Source: Streptomyces sp. ST2-7A
Lineage (GTDB): Bacteria; Actinomycetota; Actinomycetes; Streptomycetales; Streptomycetaceae
Direction of reading: 5' to 3'
Assembly: GCF_021390475.1 (NCBI RefSeq)
Contig: NZ_JAJUWS010000012.1
Location: forward strand, 1-64,000
Length of the DNA: 64,000 bases
Each line of letters starts with the position of its first letter. The first letter of the stretch is position 1. Shown here in pieces: positions 26,315-34,437 of the stretch. The notes under the pieces are model-generated. The model saw nothing but the letters and a program-made list of their open reading frames with translations. It was not told the DNA's origin and did not search any database. A program made the translations under genes and the position numbers.

Positions 26315-26556
26315 CGGAGTTCCATGACGGTTACTGGTGTGAGGTGATCGCCCACAGCCCCGAAGCCGAAGGGGAATGGATACTCGGGGGATATCGAGCG
26401 GCCTCTCCACGTCTGGCATTGAGATGGATGCGGGAACAAGCACGCCGTCTGTCCGAGGCGTTGGACCCGAAGCCAGAATCTTCCGCTTTCCCGTTCCACG
26501 CGCTCCACCCCTCACAGCCCGGATCCCGGCCATGTCTTTCGGGAGTGGAGGAGTGA
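26311..26556 (+). CDS. Hypothetical small protein
   Basis: An 81-aa protein with no recognised family, coupled to the previous gene by an ATGA overlap. The first 55 residues look like a compact alpha/beta domain; the tail is Pro/Ser-rich. Confidence 0.65.
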   Translation: MTEFHDGYWCEVIAHSPEAEGEWILGGYRAASPRLALRWMREQARRLSEALDPKPESSAFPFHALHPSQPGSRPCLSGVEE

Positions 26557-26720
26557 CATTCGGTATCAAGAAATTCAGCTTTCCGCCTTGGTGCAGGGTC
26601 GGCAAATCAGTGTCAACGCCGGTGGGATCGACAGAATATGTGGGCGCCACGATGGGGAAGTTTTCTACTCGGTTTCGGCCCGACCCATCAAGGTCGACTT
26701 TGTCGTCGACTGGAGATTGA
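26553..26720 (+). CDS. Possible 55-aa peptide gene
   Basis: A GTG that overlaps the previous stop by 4 nt (GTGA), with GGGAG 7 nt upstream, opens a 55-codon frame. The product is basic, begins VTFGIKKFSFPPWCRV and has a Ser/Thr-rich C terminus. No family is recognised. The translational coupling and ribosome site argue for it; the small size and absence of homologues I know of argue for caution. Confidence 0.45.
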   Translation: MTFGIKKFSFPPWCRVGKSVSTPVGSTEYVGATMGKFSTRFRPDPSRSTLSSTGD

Positions 26721-26853
26721 ACGAACTCAATCATGTAGCTGTCTAGTCTTCTGATTCTTTCGTGACGGTGGCGATCAAGCACCAGGACAATCATCCGGGC
26801 TAGTTGTCGGCTGCGGCCCAAGGAATGAATGAATAGTGCTAGAAGGGTGCTCA

Positions 26854-27432
26854 GTGTACGAAATGCGCCTCGCTTTGGATGAGGATCGGGGCCAGATTTC
26901 AGAGATGGTCCGGGAACGTATGGCATGGATGCGTGAGCAGGGAATTCCGGACTGGCCTCGCAGTAATGAGGATGTGGAAGTGATTGCGTCACAGGCGGGA
27001 TCAGGTAAACCGGTTTGGGTTTTGGTTTCCCCGGAGGGGCGTGTCATTGGCTGCACCAGCTTGTACGACAAGACGCCGGCATGGGGATGGAGTGATGAAG
27101 AACTGAAGCAAAGCGCCTACTTTCTCGCAACTTCTTTCACCCACCCTGCTTATCGGAGAGAGCGGCCCGGGCAGATCATGGCGCTATGGGCGCTGGATCG
27201 CGCGGCCCACAACGGCATTGATTGGGTTCGACGAGGAACTTTTTCTCATCGACTCATGGTCTATTACCGAGACGAGCAGGGTTGGCAGCTCGTCCACACT
27301 CCAGAACGCAAAGGGCATAGGGCATACCTGATGGCTCGTCCTTCCGAGCCTCAGCCCGAGTTGGCTGGGGTCATCACAGACTCCGTCGTTCCCATGAGCG
27401 ACGGTTGCACCACCAAAAAGGTCAACGAGTAG
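26854..27432 (+). CDS. GNAT-family N-acetyltransferase
   Basis: A 192-aa GNAT protein. The acetyl-CoA-binding core is visible as VWVLVSPEGRVIGCTSL, then LATSFTHPAYRRERPGQIM, in which RERPGQ stands for the usual R/Q-x-x-G-x-G/A motif, and AHNGIDWVRRGTF. The GTG at 26854 is preferred because AGAAGGG lies 6 nt upstream. It is 14 bp from the peptide gene downstream and in the same operon, so the small peptide, which has a Lys-Lys pair, is an obvious candidate substrate; this is inference. Confidence 0.8.
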   Translation: MYEMRLALDEDRGQISEMVRERMAWMREQGIPDWPRSNEDVEVIASQAGSGKPVWVLVSPEGRVIGCTSLYDKTPAWGWSDEELKQSAYFLATSFTHPAYRRERPGQIMALWALDRAAHNGIDWVRRGTFSHRLMVYYRDEQGWQLVHTPERKGHRAYLMARPSEPQPELAGVITDSVVPMSDGCTTKKVNE

Positions 27433-27446
27433 AAAGGAAAGTGAGA

Positions 27447-27575
27447 ATGCAGCAGGATTCGCCGTTCGACGGGGTCTTCGCTGACCAGGAGGTCAGGGAG
27501 GTTCCCGCGCTGGAACTGCTCTACACCAAGAAGCAGGGTAACGACGACACCAATACGGAGACCGACGACATCTGA
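27447..27575 (+). CDS. 42-aa precursor-like peptide (lasso-type leader motif, acidic tail)
   Basis: This ORF is short but well placed: AAAGGA is 8 nt before its ATG, 14 bp after the acetyltransferase and 68 bp before the asparagine-synthetase-like gene. The middle reads REVPALELLY, which fits the YxxPxLxxxG motif of lasso leaders except at the Tyr and Gly. After TKK comes an acidic, Thr/Asn-rich tail, QGNDDTNTETDDI. A ring from Gly31 to Glu38 is possible on paper (8 residues) but would leave a tail of only four residues, so it is not a canonical lasso core. No cysteine is present. Confidence 0.65.
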   Translation: MQQDSPFDGVFADQEVREVPALELLYTKKQGNDDTNTETDDI

Positions 27576-27643
27576 GTCATCTTACCGGGGTCGGCCTCTT
27601 GCGGGGTCGGCCCCGGTTTGTAGGTGAGGGGGAGGAGAAAGCG

Positions 27644-29200
27644 ATGCTCAGGATGAGGCTGACCGTGTCGAATGGAAGCAAGAGGTGGGAGTGGGACGGG
27701 AGGCGGTGGGCTTCCGGGTCTTCATGGATTGAGCCGTATGACCATCCCGCCATCGAGCATGAAATGACGGAGAACTCATCTAGGGCTTCATGTCTCGTGG
27801 TACGGGAGGTTGCCACTGGGGAAGCGCGGCTTTTTTCGACTCGGCGTCGCTTGTCCGATCCCGTCTTCCAGGATGGCATCAGGTTGCCCGAGTGCTGGCC
27901 TTTGCAGGCCGTAACGGTTCACACAAGTCCGAATGGGGAGGTGCGTGTCTCAACAGGTGAACGCGGTGTCGCTCCGGTTTACCTACGTTCCTTCGGGAAT
28001 TTTCTGGCCGGTTCCTGGGATCTTCTTGATCTGGATCCTGAGGTTGAGGAAATGGAGTTCAGGGAGGTAACCGCAACCCTGTCGTACAGGACGAGGTACA
28101 GCACGGCCACGCCATTTCGTGCGAGCCGACTTCTTACCGAGCGTGCAACGGCTGTATGGGATGCCATAAAAGGTCTGAGAATTCACTACCCGGAAGCAGC
28201 TCTGCACTCTCGTCCCCGGATCCTGCGCCTCGACGCAGAACCTGTTTCCGTGTTCGCCGACCTTCTGCAAAAAGAGGTTTCTGCAAGGCCCGTGGATCTC
28301 TCCCGAAGTGCTGTCGAGCTTTCCGGCGGAATGGACAGCACTGTGACGGCTGTCTCTCTTTCCCGAACCATCGGCCCGATGCGGACCGCTGCTCTCATTC
28401 TTGATGGAGAAGTGGGAGTTCAGCAGGCCCGGCGACGGAATCAGATCATCGAGCACGGGCAATTGGGCTCCGACGTGACCTTACGTGCTGGGAACCATGG
28501 CCCGTTTCACCCGGCAGGATTCCGGTTCTTGGGGCGACGGTCCAGCCCAACGGATGGAACCTATGTTGAGGCTATGGGCGAGCTTTACAGACGCTTGTCC
28601 GCAGAGGGGGTTCGATGGCTCTTCACCGGAATTGGAGGAGATGAGTTGTGCTTCCAGCGACCCGAGGAGCGAGAGATTACGGGTGACGCATGGAACGTGC
28701 ACCCGATCCCCGATCACCTCGGTCCGTGTGCCAAGAAACTTTTGCCCTCTCTTAAGGCGGACTTGGCTCCTGCTTCGGTTCTGCACGCCTCTACTTTGGC
28801 GGCGTTGGCGGTTCACAGCAGAACTGCCATGTCCAACGGGCTGTGGCCGATCAGTCCTTTGGCCAGTCCCCTCGTACTGCGTTTCGCCGAGTCGCTACCT
28901 TTGGAATGGCGTCGGAATAAGCGTCTGATGCGAGCATTGCTGGAAGTGGAAGGGTTCTCGCGAGATGTGATTCATCCACGCTTGCGTGAGAACTTTTCAG
29001 GAATTTGCGAGAAGGCGATGTTCCGACATGGCCTGCCTCTGCTCCGGAAGTGGCTCCCGGAGTCCGTCCTGGTCGACTTCGGGATCATCGATCCCCGGCG
29101 GCTGCGGAAGCTCTGCGACGAAGTGGCCACCTCGGGGCGCCACGCGAGGGAGCTCTACCGGCCGCTGGCTCTCGAAGGGGCGTTCCGGTCCCTCCGGTAG
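27644..29200 (+). CDS. Asparagine-synthetase-like macrolactam cyclase candidate (lasso C-protein-like)
   Basis: A 518-aa homologue of class B asparagine synthetase. The ATP-pyrophosphatase loop LSGGMDST (~residues 230-237) and GIGGDE (~330) are intact, so side-chain carboxylate adenylation is plausible. The N-terminal glutaminase-like domain is shortened and lacks the catalytic Cys2 nucleophile, so it should not use glutamine. The ending ELYRPLALEGAFRSLR resembles the ends of lasso cyclases. The ATG at 27644 has GGAGGA 7 nt upstream. Neither an RRE (B1) nor a B2 protease gene is present nearby. An alternative is an amidotransferase acting on the peptide or a small molecule. Confidence 0.78.
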   Translation: MLRMRLTVSNGSKRWEWDGRRWASGSSWIEPYDHPAIEHEMTENSSRASCLVVREVATGEARLFSTRRRLSDPVFQDGIRLPECWPLQAVTVHTSPNGEVRVSTGERGVAPVYLRSFGNFLAGSWDLLDLDPEVEEMEFREVTATLSYRTRYSTATPFRASRLLTERATAVWDAIKGLRIHYPEAALHSRPRILRLDAEPVSVFADLLQKEVSARPVDLSRSAVELSGGMDSTVTAVSLSRTIGPMRTAALILDGEVGVQQARRRNQIIEHGQLGSDVTLRAGNHGPFHPAGFRFLGRRSSPTDGTYVEAMGELYRRLSAEGVRWLFTGIGGDELCFQRPEEREITGDAWNVHPIPDHLGPCAKKLLPSLKADLAPASVLHASTLAALAVHSRTAMSNGLWPISPLASPLVLRFAESLPLEWRRNKRLMRALLEVEGFSRDVIHPRLRENFSGICEKAMFRHGLPLLRKWLPESVLVDFGIIDPRRLRKLCDEVATSGRHARELYRPLALEGAFRSLR

Positions 29201-29330
29201 TGACCGAGCGAGCCCGGTGCCCCGGTGCCGAGGTCCGGGCTCGCAGCGTCTTGGGCCCCGAGGAGAAGGCTTCTACCCTGGTACAGGTGCCCTCCGCCCG
29301 GGAGAGAGTGGTGACCGGTGGGCGGCTCCA

Positions 29331-29465
29331 ACCGGAGCCGGAGGACCCCGTCCGGACCACGGATCCCTCCCGGTGATTCCGGCCGGTAGGCTGTAGCCGC
29401 TCCGCCCCCTGGTGGGACGGGCACGGGAGGCTTGCCCGAGCGGCCTAAGGGAACGGTCTTGAAAA
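29331..29465 (+). repeat. Right copy of the duplicated tRNA-Ser promoter plus 5' tRNA half
   Basis: Diverged copy of 23198-23331 that now drives the intact tRNA-Ser gene. The roughly 8% divergence outside the tRNA shows it is not a recent internal duplication. Confidence 0.9.
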
Positions 29466-29513
29466 CCGTCGTGGGGTAACCCCTCACCGTGGGTTCAAAT
29501 CCCACAGCCTCCG
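29426..29513 (+). tRNA. tRNA-Ser(TGA)
   Basis: An 88-nt class II tRNA: acceptor GGAGGCT/AGCCTCC, anticodon loop CTTGAAA (anticodon TGA), long variable arm and GGTTCAAAT T-loop. CCA is not encoded. It is the target site of the AICE that follows. Confidence 0.97.
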
Positions 29514-29514
29514 C
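29454..29514 (+). repeat. attL core of the AICE (3' end of tRNA-Ser)
   Basis: 61 bp from the anticodon stem to the tRNA end, repeated at 43197-43257 with one difference in the variable arm. Confidence 0.95.
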
Positions 29515-29536
29515 AGGGACAACGAAACAGCAGGTC

Positions 29537-29566
29537 AGAGCGGCCCCCACAATGGGAGGCCGCTCT
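29537..29566. terminator. Terminator after tRNA-Ser
   Basis: Stem AGAGCGGCC / GGCCGCTCT followed by TTT on the plus strand, 24 bp after the tRNA. Confidence 0.65.
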
Positions 29567-29622
29567 TTCCGCTCACAGAGCGTGCGGGCCTGTCTCGGCT
29601 TGTCCCACTCTTGACCAGCGCG

Positions 29623-29641
29623 TGTGGCCAACCTGTGGCCA
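29623..29641 (+). repeat. Left arm-type repeats of the AICE
   Basis: Two TGTGGCCA motifs start 11 bp apart, between the tRNA and the integrase stop codon. The same pair with the same spacing occurs near the right end (43107-43125). They look like integrase arm-binding sites. Confidence 0.65.
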
Positions 29642-29646
29642 GGATG

Positions 29647-31041
29647 TCAGCCCACCTCGTCACCCAGGTGCGCCTCGATCAAGGCGTTCGCCTGGTGCTC
29701 CTGCCCGCGAAGAATCTTCGCGTAGAACCGCCACAGCACCGCTGGACTGTGGCCCGCACGGCGGGCCACTTCCGTGGGGTCGACCCCGGCCCTGATCCAG
29801 AGCGAGACGCCCGCGTGCCGCAGGGAGTAGGGCACCTCGGCCAGAGGCGAAGCCACCTCCTCCGGGGTCAGCGCACGCTCACGGGCCCGTTTCCACACCT
29901 CGGTGTACTCCGTCGAGCGCACCCGACCGCCGTTGACGGCCCGGAAGAGACGGCCGTCCGGTGCTGTCCGGTGCCGTTCCAGGTGCTCCCGCAGTAGGCC
30001 GACGAGAACGGGCGGGATGGGGACGGGCCGGGTGGTTTTGCGAGCCCGACGCTTGAGCGCTCGTGCCTCGTAGGACTCGCCGTCATCGGTCCAACCGGAG
30101 CCCACCTCGGGGCGGCTTCCCCGCAACAGCAGCTCGCCCCATCCGGAGTCCGGGAGACGACAGTTGCTCTTCTTCAGATCGGCCACCTCGGATGGCCTCA
30201 TGGCGGCGAAATAGAGGCACCCGAAGAACGCTTCCAGGTGCTCGCCTCTCAGGCCGTCCTCGGCGACGCCACGTACCAGAGTCATGGCTTGTCGAGGACT
30301 CGGAACGTATTGGAAATCCACCTCGTCATCGGTCTGTGGAGGGTCCCAGTCGATGCGAGCCAGAGGATTTCCGGGAAGTGCACCCCGCTCGACGGCATAG
30401 CGAAGGGCGTTGCTGAATACCGCTCGCTTGCGACGAAAAGTGTTCTCCGCCGCAGGCTTCCTGTCGAGACGCAGGGAAAGAGCCGTGAGGGCCTGTCGCG
30501 TCTTCGTCGCATCGGCCAGCTCGGAGACCTTCATCGAGTGCTTGGCCAGCCAGTCCAGGGCCCCGGCCTCTTCCTCCGGGGGGTCCTCCAGCGCCAGCCG
30601 GTTCACCAGCTCCCCATTACCGTCACGTCGGCACTGGTAGGCCCACTGCTGCAAGGCGCGTCGCAGCACGTCCGCCGGGGGAGCCCCACGCTTGCGCTGA
30701 TCGGTCAGCGCGGCCGTGACGACCGCCAGCGATTCGGCGATGCTGGCGCGCTGCTTCCCGGCCGCCCCGGGCCACTTCATCACCACGTACTCGCAGGTAT
30801 GGGCGTACCAGGTGGGGGAGTTCTTTTCCCGAAGCTCATCGGCGGGAAGTCCGGTATCCGTGTCGAATTGCTGCCCCTTTCGAAGGGCCGACATCAACTC
30901 CGATCGGCGGCCGTCCGCCTGAGTTTTGGTCTGGAAGCGCTCCTGGTGAACCTCGGGGCCCACCCTCCAGCGAAGTTGGAAGGGGGCGGACTTGCTGTTC
31001 CGGGCCCTGATTCCCCAGATGCGAACGTCGTAGGTAAGCAA
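29647..31041 (-). CDS. int: AICE site-specific integrase (tyrosine recombinase)
   Basis: A 464-aa tyrosine recombinase. The catalytic set is visible: Arg in FAAMRPSEVADL, YSLRHAGVSLWIRAGV (HxxR region), AGHSP and the Tyr nucleophile in WRFYAKIL. An N-terminal arm-binding and core-binding region precedes it. It sits next to the tRNA-Ser/attL with its stop at the attachment site, the usual arrangement in pSAM2-type elements. The start is a TTG at 31041 with AAGGAG 4 nt upstream. It should catalyse integration into, and with Xis excision from, the tRNA-Ser gene. Confidence 0.95.
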   Translation of the reverse strand: MLTYDVRIWGIRARNSKSAPFQLRWRVGPEVHQERFQTKTQADGRRSELMSALRKGQQFDTDTGLPADELREKNSPTWYAHTCEYVVMKWPGAAGKQRASIAESLAVVTAALTDQRKRGAPPADVLRRALQQWAYQCRRDGNGELVNRLALEDPPEEEAGALDWLAKHSMKVSELADATKTRQALTALSLRLDRKPAAENTFRRKRAVFSNALRYAVERGALPGNPLARIDWDPPQTDDEVDFQYVPSPRQAMTLVRGVAEDGLRGEHLEAFFGCLYFAAMRPSEVADLKKSNCRLPDSGWGELLLRGSRPEVGSGWTDDGESYEARALKRRARKTTRPVPIPPVLVGLLREHLERHRTAPDGRLFRAVNGGRVRSTEYTEVWKRARERALTPEEVASPLAEVPYSLRHAGVSLWIRAGVDPTEVARRAGHSPAVLWRFYAKILRGQEHQANALIEAHLGDEVG

Positions 31042-31120
31042 CGCACTCCTTGCGGCAAAGGAACGGGGCGCGCCGACGAACGGCGCGCCCCGGTGGGGCT
31101 GATTTCTCGGACGGTATTTG

Positions 31121-31312
31121 TCAGGCGGCGGTGCTCCCCTGCGCGTTCCACCACGCGTCCAGGTCGCTGCGTCGGCACCGGAGCTGTCCGTTGGGGAGCT
31201 TGATGAGCGCGGGAGCCTGACTCCGGGCCCTCATGCGGTAGAAGGCGGCGCGGCTCATGCGGATCTCGGCGAGGACTTCGGGAAGGGTGAGCATGATGCG
31301 TTCGGGGGCCAT
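31121..31312 (-). CDS. xis: Excisionase (MerR-like winged-helix)
   Basis: A 63-aa DNA-binding protein with the helix-turn-helix LTLPEVLAEIRMSRAAFYRM and a wing ending in SDLDAWW, as in AICE and phage excisionases. It precedes int on the same strand by 79 bp. ATG at 31312 is chosen because GAGGAG is 8 nt upstream. It would direct excision rather than integration. Confidence 0.92.
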   Translation of the reverse strand: MAPERIMLTLPEVLAEIRMSRAAFYRMRARSQAPALIKLPNGQLRCRRSDLDAWWNAQGSTAA

Positions 31313-31528
31313 GGTCACTTCTCCTCGGTGAAGTTGGACCTACATTGCTGTGGGTCGCGGCCCATCGCGGCCCAAGGCTGTGACCTGCGCTTTCGTTTCG
31401 GTCCCGGACGGCCGGGCGCGGCCCGGGGCATGGGTGCCCGGGCCGCGACGGGCCGTGCCGGGGATCTGGGAAAGCGGCAGGTCAGGGGTGATGGGTCGCG
31501 ATGGGCCGCGACCCGGGGGAATGTGGGG

Positions 31529-32905
31529 TCAACCGGTGAGGGTGATCCCGTGGTAGGTGGCGATCCGCTCGCCGGACGGCGCCCGGGGCCGGGTGCGGTT
31601 GAGCTGGGGGACGACGGAGAGCAGGTTGCGGCCGAAGAGCTGTTTGTTGCCCGGGCGCACCCCGTTGTCCTCGGCCCACTCGCGCCAGACGGCCCACAGG
31701 GTGTCCACCGGGATGGTGCAGGCCGGGCCGGTGGTGCAGCGTTCGCGGATGAACGCGGAGGTGGGGGAGGCGGTGTCCTGCATGGTGGTGACCGCCTCGC
31801 GGCTGGAGACCGGTTCGGTGATCCGCCCGGTGCGCTGGAGACGGGCCAGCCCTTCCAGGGCCCAGTTGAGGATGCCGGGCATCTCCGCGACCAGGCGGTC
31901 GAACAGCGTGGGGTCCTCCTTGCCCAGCCAACTCACGGTCATGTTCAGCACGATGAAGCGGCGGGCGATGACCCCGGAGGCGTCCCCGAAGTGCGGCAGC
32001 TCGTTGGAGAGCAGCATCATTCGGGTGGGCAGCTTGCCGGTCCACTGTTCGCGGTACTTGCGGTCGATGTCGATGGTGTCCTCACCGCTGATGGTCAGCA
32101 GCCGTTCCACCACCTGACTGTTGTCCCGGCCCGAGAGCCGAGCGTCGGAGATGACCGCCAGCGGCTTGCCGATCAAAGTCGCCAGCCCGAAGTTGGTCCC
32201 CAGCCCGGCGAGGGTGGGACCGGCGAGATTGTCCCGGCCGACCAACTCCTTGAGCACCCGGGCGATGGTGCCCTTGCCCGAACGCGAGGGGCCGACCATC
32301 AGCAGGATCTTCTGTTGGTCGGTGCGCCCCGACAACACGTAGCCGAACCACTCCTGCAAGGCGGCCACCGCATCGGGGGCGTCCGGCCACACCTTGCCCA
32401 GGAACTCCAGCCAGGTGGGCGCCGTGGCGCCGGGGTCGTAGGGAAAGGGCACCGAGACGTGGTTGAAGAACCCCGGAGTGTGAGGCAGCAGCTCCCGATC
32501 ACGGATGCGCAGAAGCCCGTTTCGGCATGCCACGATCGGGCCCTGGTCCCGTTCGGCGTCTGGGTCAATCCAGGCGGGGGCGTCGATCTCGGTGGGCAGC
32601 AGGGTGATGGCGCCCAGCGCGTCCAGCAGGTTCCCGATCTTCTGCTTGGTCGGCGCCCACTCCCGCATCACCTGCTGACCGTCCCGCTCCCCGCCGTCGT
32701 AGACGGCGTGCTCCAGGCGCCGGTACAGCCCGGCGCGTACCTGCTGCTCGTCCAGCTCCCGCCAGCACGAGCCGTGCCAGCGCATCCACGACGAACGCCA
32801 GCGCCGGAAGACCAGCCGCCCGGCCTCATCCCGCCAGTCCGGCAGCAACCGCCGCGCGACGGCCAGGGGATTGGACGGCGCGGGCAACTCCTCCTTCCCC
32901 GTCAC
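31529..32905 (-). CDS. Phage/plasmid primase-type SF3 helicase (replication protein)
   Basis: A 458-aa P4-family protein. A D5_N-type region (residues ~60-180) leads into an SF3 helicase with Walker A GPSRSGKGT (~215-223), Walker B around KPLAVISDARLS and the C motif region MMLLSNELPHF. A winged-helix tail follows. With the Prim-Pol gene it gives a two-component replication initiator (primase-polymerase plus helicase) for the excised circle. It overlaps the preceding gene by GTGA. The GTG start has GAGGAGGGG upstream. Confidence 0.9.
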   Translation of the reverse strand: MTGKEELPAPSNPLAVARRLLPDWRDEAGRLVFRRWRSSWMRWHGSCWRELDEQQVRAGLYRRLEHAVYDGGERDGQQVMREWAPTKQKIGNLLDALGAITLLPTEIDAPAWIDPDAERDQGPIVACRNGLLRIRDRELLPHTPGFFNHVSVPFPYDPGATAPTWLEFLGKVWPDAPDAVAALQEWFGYVLSGRTDQQKILLMVGPSRSGKGTIARVLKELVGRDNLAGPTLAGLGTNFGLATLIGKPLAVISDARLSGRDNSQVVERLLTISGEDTIDIDRKYREQWTGKLPTRMMLLSNELPHFGDASGVIARRFIVLNMTVSWLGKEDPTLFDRLVAEMPGILNWALEGLARLQRTGRITEPVSSREAVTTMQDTASPTSAFIRERCTTGPACTIPVDTLWAVWREWAEDNGVRPGNKQLFGRNLLSVVPQLNRTRPRAPSGERIATYHGITLTG

Positions 32906-33258
32906 GCCGCTCCCCTCCTCTCGTTCGTCGTGGTGGTGCGCAGGGGGCAGAGAGCCCGGTGCGCCCGGTGGGTGTCGATCAGGGCGAGCACCCGAAGGCG
33001 GCCGACGGCGCGGGCCCGGTGCCCGCACTCGCACCAGCTGCTCGCGGTGGGGGTGGTGCCGCGTCCGGGGGCGACGATGTGCAGCCACGCCACCGGGAAC
33101 CGCCCGGTGGGCCGGTGCGGGTTCGAGCCTTCTTCGGGCGCCCTTCGGGCGACGACCTGTCGGCCGCCCACGGTGGGTAGGGGCGGGGCGGGTTCGGCGA
33201 CCTTCCCGCCCCTCGCTGGCGGTTGGCCTTCCAAGGGGGAGGATCGGGGGGCGTTCAC
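32902..33258 (-). CDS. Small AICE protein with Cys/His cluster
   Basis: A 118-aa protein between the two replication genes, joined to both by GTGA overlaps. The C-terminal half contains WCECGHRARAVGRLRVLALI and a later HRAHRALCP, a C-x-C...H...C arrangement suggesting a small zinc module. A similar protein is often found in this position in AICEs. Function unknown; an accessory role in replication is likely from position. Confidence 0.75.
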   Translation of the reverse strand: MNAPRSSPLEGQPPARGGKVAEPAPPLPTVGGRQVVARRAPEEGSNPHRPTGRFPVAWLHIVAPGRGTTPTASSWCECGHRARAVGRLRVLALIDTHRAHRALCPLRTTTTNERRGAA

Positions 33259-34151
33259 GCCGCCTCCCGGGGCCGGGCCTTGCGGATGGAGCCGTCCAGA
33301 GCGCTGCGGATCGTGGCGCGGCACTCAACAGCGGTCAGCCCCCGCCCCTCTCCCACCCCTTGGAAGGCCTCCTCGACCACGTGCCGGGAGATGTCGCCCC
33401 AGGCGACGAACCGCCCCACCTTGAAGGCGCAGCGGTTGAGCGTGGTGTTGCGCTGCTTGTCCGGCGCGGCGGCCACCACGGCGCACTCGGCTCGGAGTGC
33501 GGCCAGGGCCGCGCGGCTGCCGTCGACCACGGGAAGCACCAGCGGCCCCCCGGGGCGTGCGGGGGCGGGTTTCAAGATGGTGTGCAGCCATTCGGGCAGA
33601 GGGGCCACCGCACCGCCGCTCACGGCTTCGTACGCGCCGGTGTCGGTGGTGCTGCCCGCCGCGACCACGTAGCCGCCCCACGCCCGGGAGTCCACCAGCT
33701 CGCCGATGGTCCCGGCCGTGTTGCCCAACCGGGCCCCCTCGGGGGCGGTGAAGTACAGGTGCTCCCCACCACTGGCGGTCCGCACCCGGTAGGTATCCGG
33801 GACGGCGTGCCCGGCGCGCTCGCAGAGCGCCCGAAAGGTCGTCACGCCGCAAGGCGTGTCCGATCCGTCCTTCGGCCGGTCGAGGTCGATGACGACCAGG
33901 GCGGCCGGGCCGGTGGCGATGCCGACGTTGAACGGGCGGATCGACCACGCGGCGCGGATACGGGCCGGGTCGGTGGTCGCGCGCTGCTCCCACTTCAGGT
34001 GCCCGGCCGCACACGGGCCGGTGCCGGGGCAGCGGTCCTCTCGGTGCAGGGCCGGGCGCTTGGTGCCCGGCCGCAGCGGGAAGACCGGCCAACCGCGTTC
34101 GGCCGCATCCAAAGCGGCGCGCAGCAGCGCGGAACGGGGGTCGGATGTCAT
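33255..34151 (-). CDS. Bifunctional DNA primase/polymerase (Prim-Pol, AEP family)
   Basis: A 298-aa archaeo-eukaryotic-type primase-polymerase. It has the acidic pair in VVIDLDRPK, the RTASGGEHLYF block and VVAAGS, all expected for an active member. N-terminal AALDAAERGWPVFPLRPG and the CPGTGPCAAGHLKWEQ cysteine stretch are typical of actinobacterial Prim-Pol proteins. It heads the three-gene replication block of the AICE. Confidence 0.93.
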   Translation of the reverse strand: MTSDPRSALLRAALDAAERGWPVFPLRPGTKRPALHREDRCPGTGPCAAGHLKWEQRATTDPARIRAAWSIRPFNVGIATGPAALVVIDLDRPKDGSDTPCGVTTFRALCERAGHAVPDTYRVRTASGGEHLYFTAPEGARLGNTAGTIGELVDSRAWGGYVVAAGSTTDTGAYEAVSGGAVAPLPEWLHTILKPAPARPGGPLVLPVVDGSRAALAALRAECAVVAAAPDKQRNTTLNRCAFKVGRFVAWGDISRHVVEEAFQGVGEGRGLTAVECRATIRSALDGSIRKARPREAA

Positions 34152-34183
34152 CCTGGTATCTCCTGTCGGTCGTATGGCCGGTT

Positions 34184-34228
34184 GGGGAAGCCGGGGCGGT
34201 GGGTCGTCTGTGGTGGTTGACCGCCGCC
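34184..34228. repeat. Partial copy of the AICE intergenic repeat
   Basis: GGGTCGTCTGTGGTGGTTGA and its surroundings match the left part of the 102-bp repeats at 40434 and 41049, with one GGT unit fewer. Confidence 0.8.
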
Positions 34229-34245
34229 CCGGCGGTTTCGAGGGT

Positions 34246-34437
34246 TCAGTGGGTGTCGGGGAGCAGTTCGGTGAGGGTGCCGCCGAGGGTCGCGAGGCGG
34301 TGTTCGATGGCGGCCCAGGAGTCGGGGTCGATGCTCATGAGTGCGGCGATGGCGGCGGGGGTGTCCCCGGCGCGGTGGGCGGTGAGGGCGTCGCGCAGTT
34401 CGCCTGCGGCCATGAGGGTGATGCGGGGTTCGGTCAT
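34246..34437 (-). CDS. Small AICE protein
   Basis: A 63-aa acidic protein (MTEPRITLMAAGELRDAL onwards), predicted helical, of unknown function. Start overlaps the previous stop by ATGA. Confidence 0.7.
   Translation of the reverse strand: MTEPRITLMAAGELRDALTAHRAGDTPAAIAALMSIDPDSWAAIEHRLATLGGTLTELLPDTH

Noticed and set aside
27447..27575. Calling the 42-aa peptide a canonical lasso precursor
   Set aside because: Leader Tyr and Gly of YxxPxLxxxG are not kept, Thr is not at the -2 position of a Gly-starting core, the putative tail is only four residues, and no B proteins are nearby. It is kept only as precursor-like.
31118..33424. A plus-strand open frame of 768 codons across the AICE replication genes
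   Set aside because: Antisense to xis, the SF3 helicase and the small coupled gene, all of which have motifs and GTGA coupling on the other strand.
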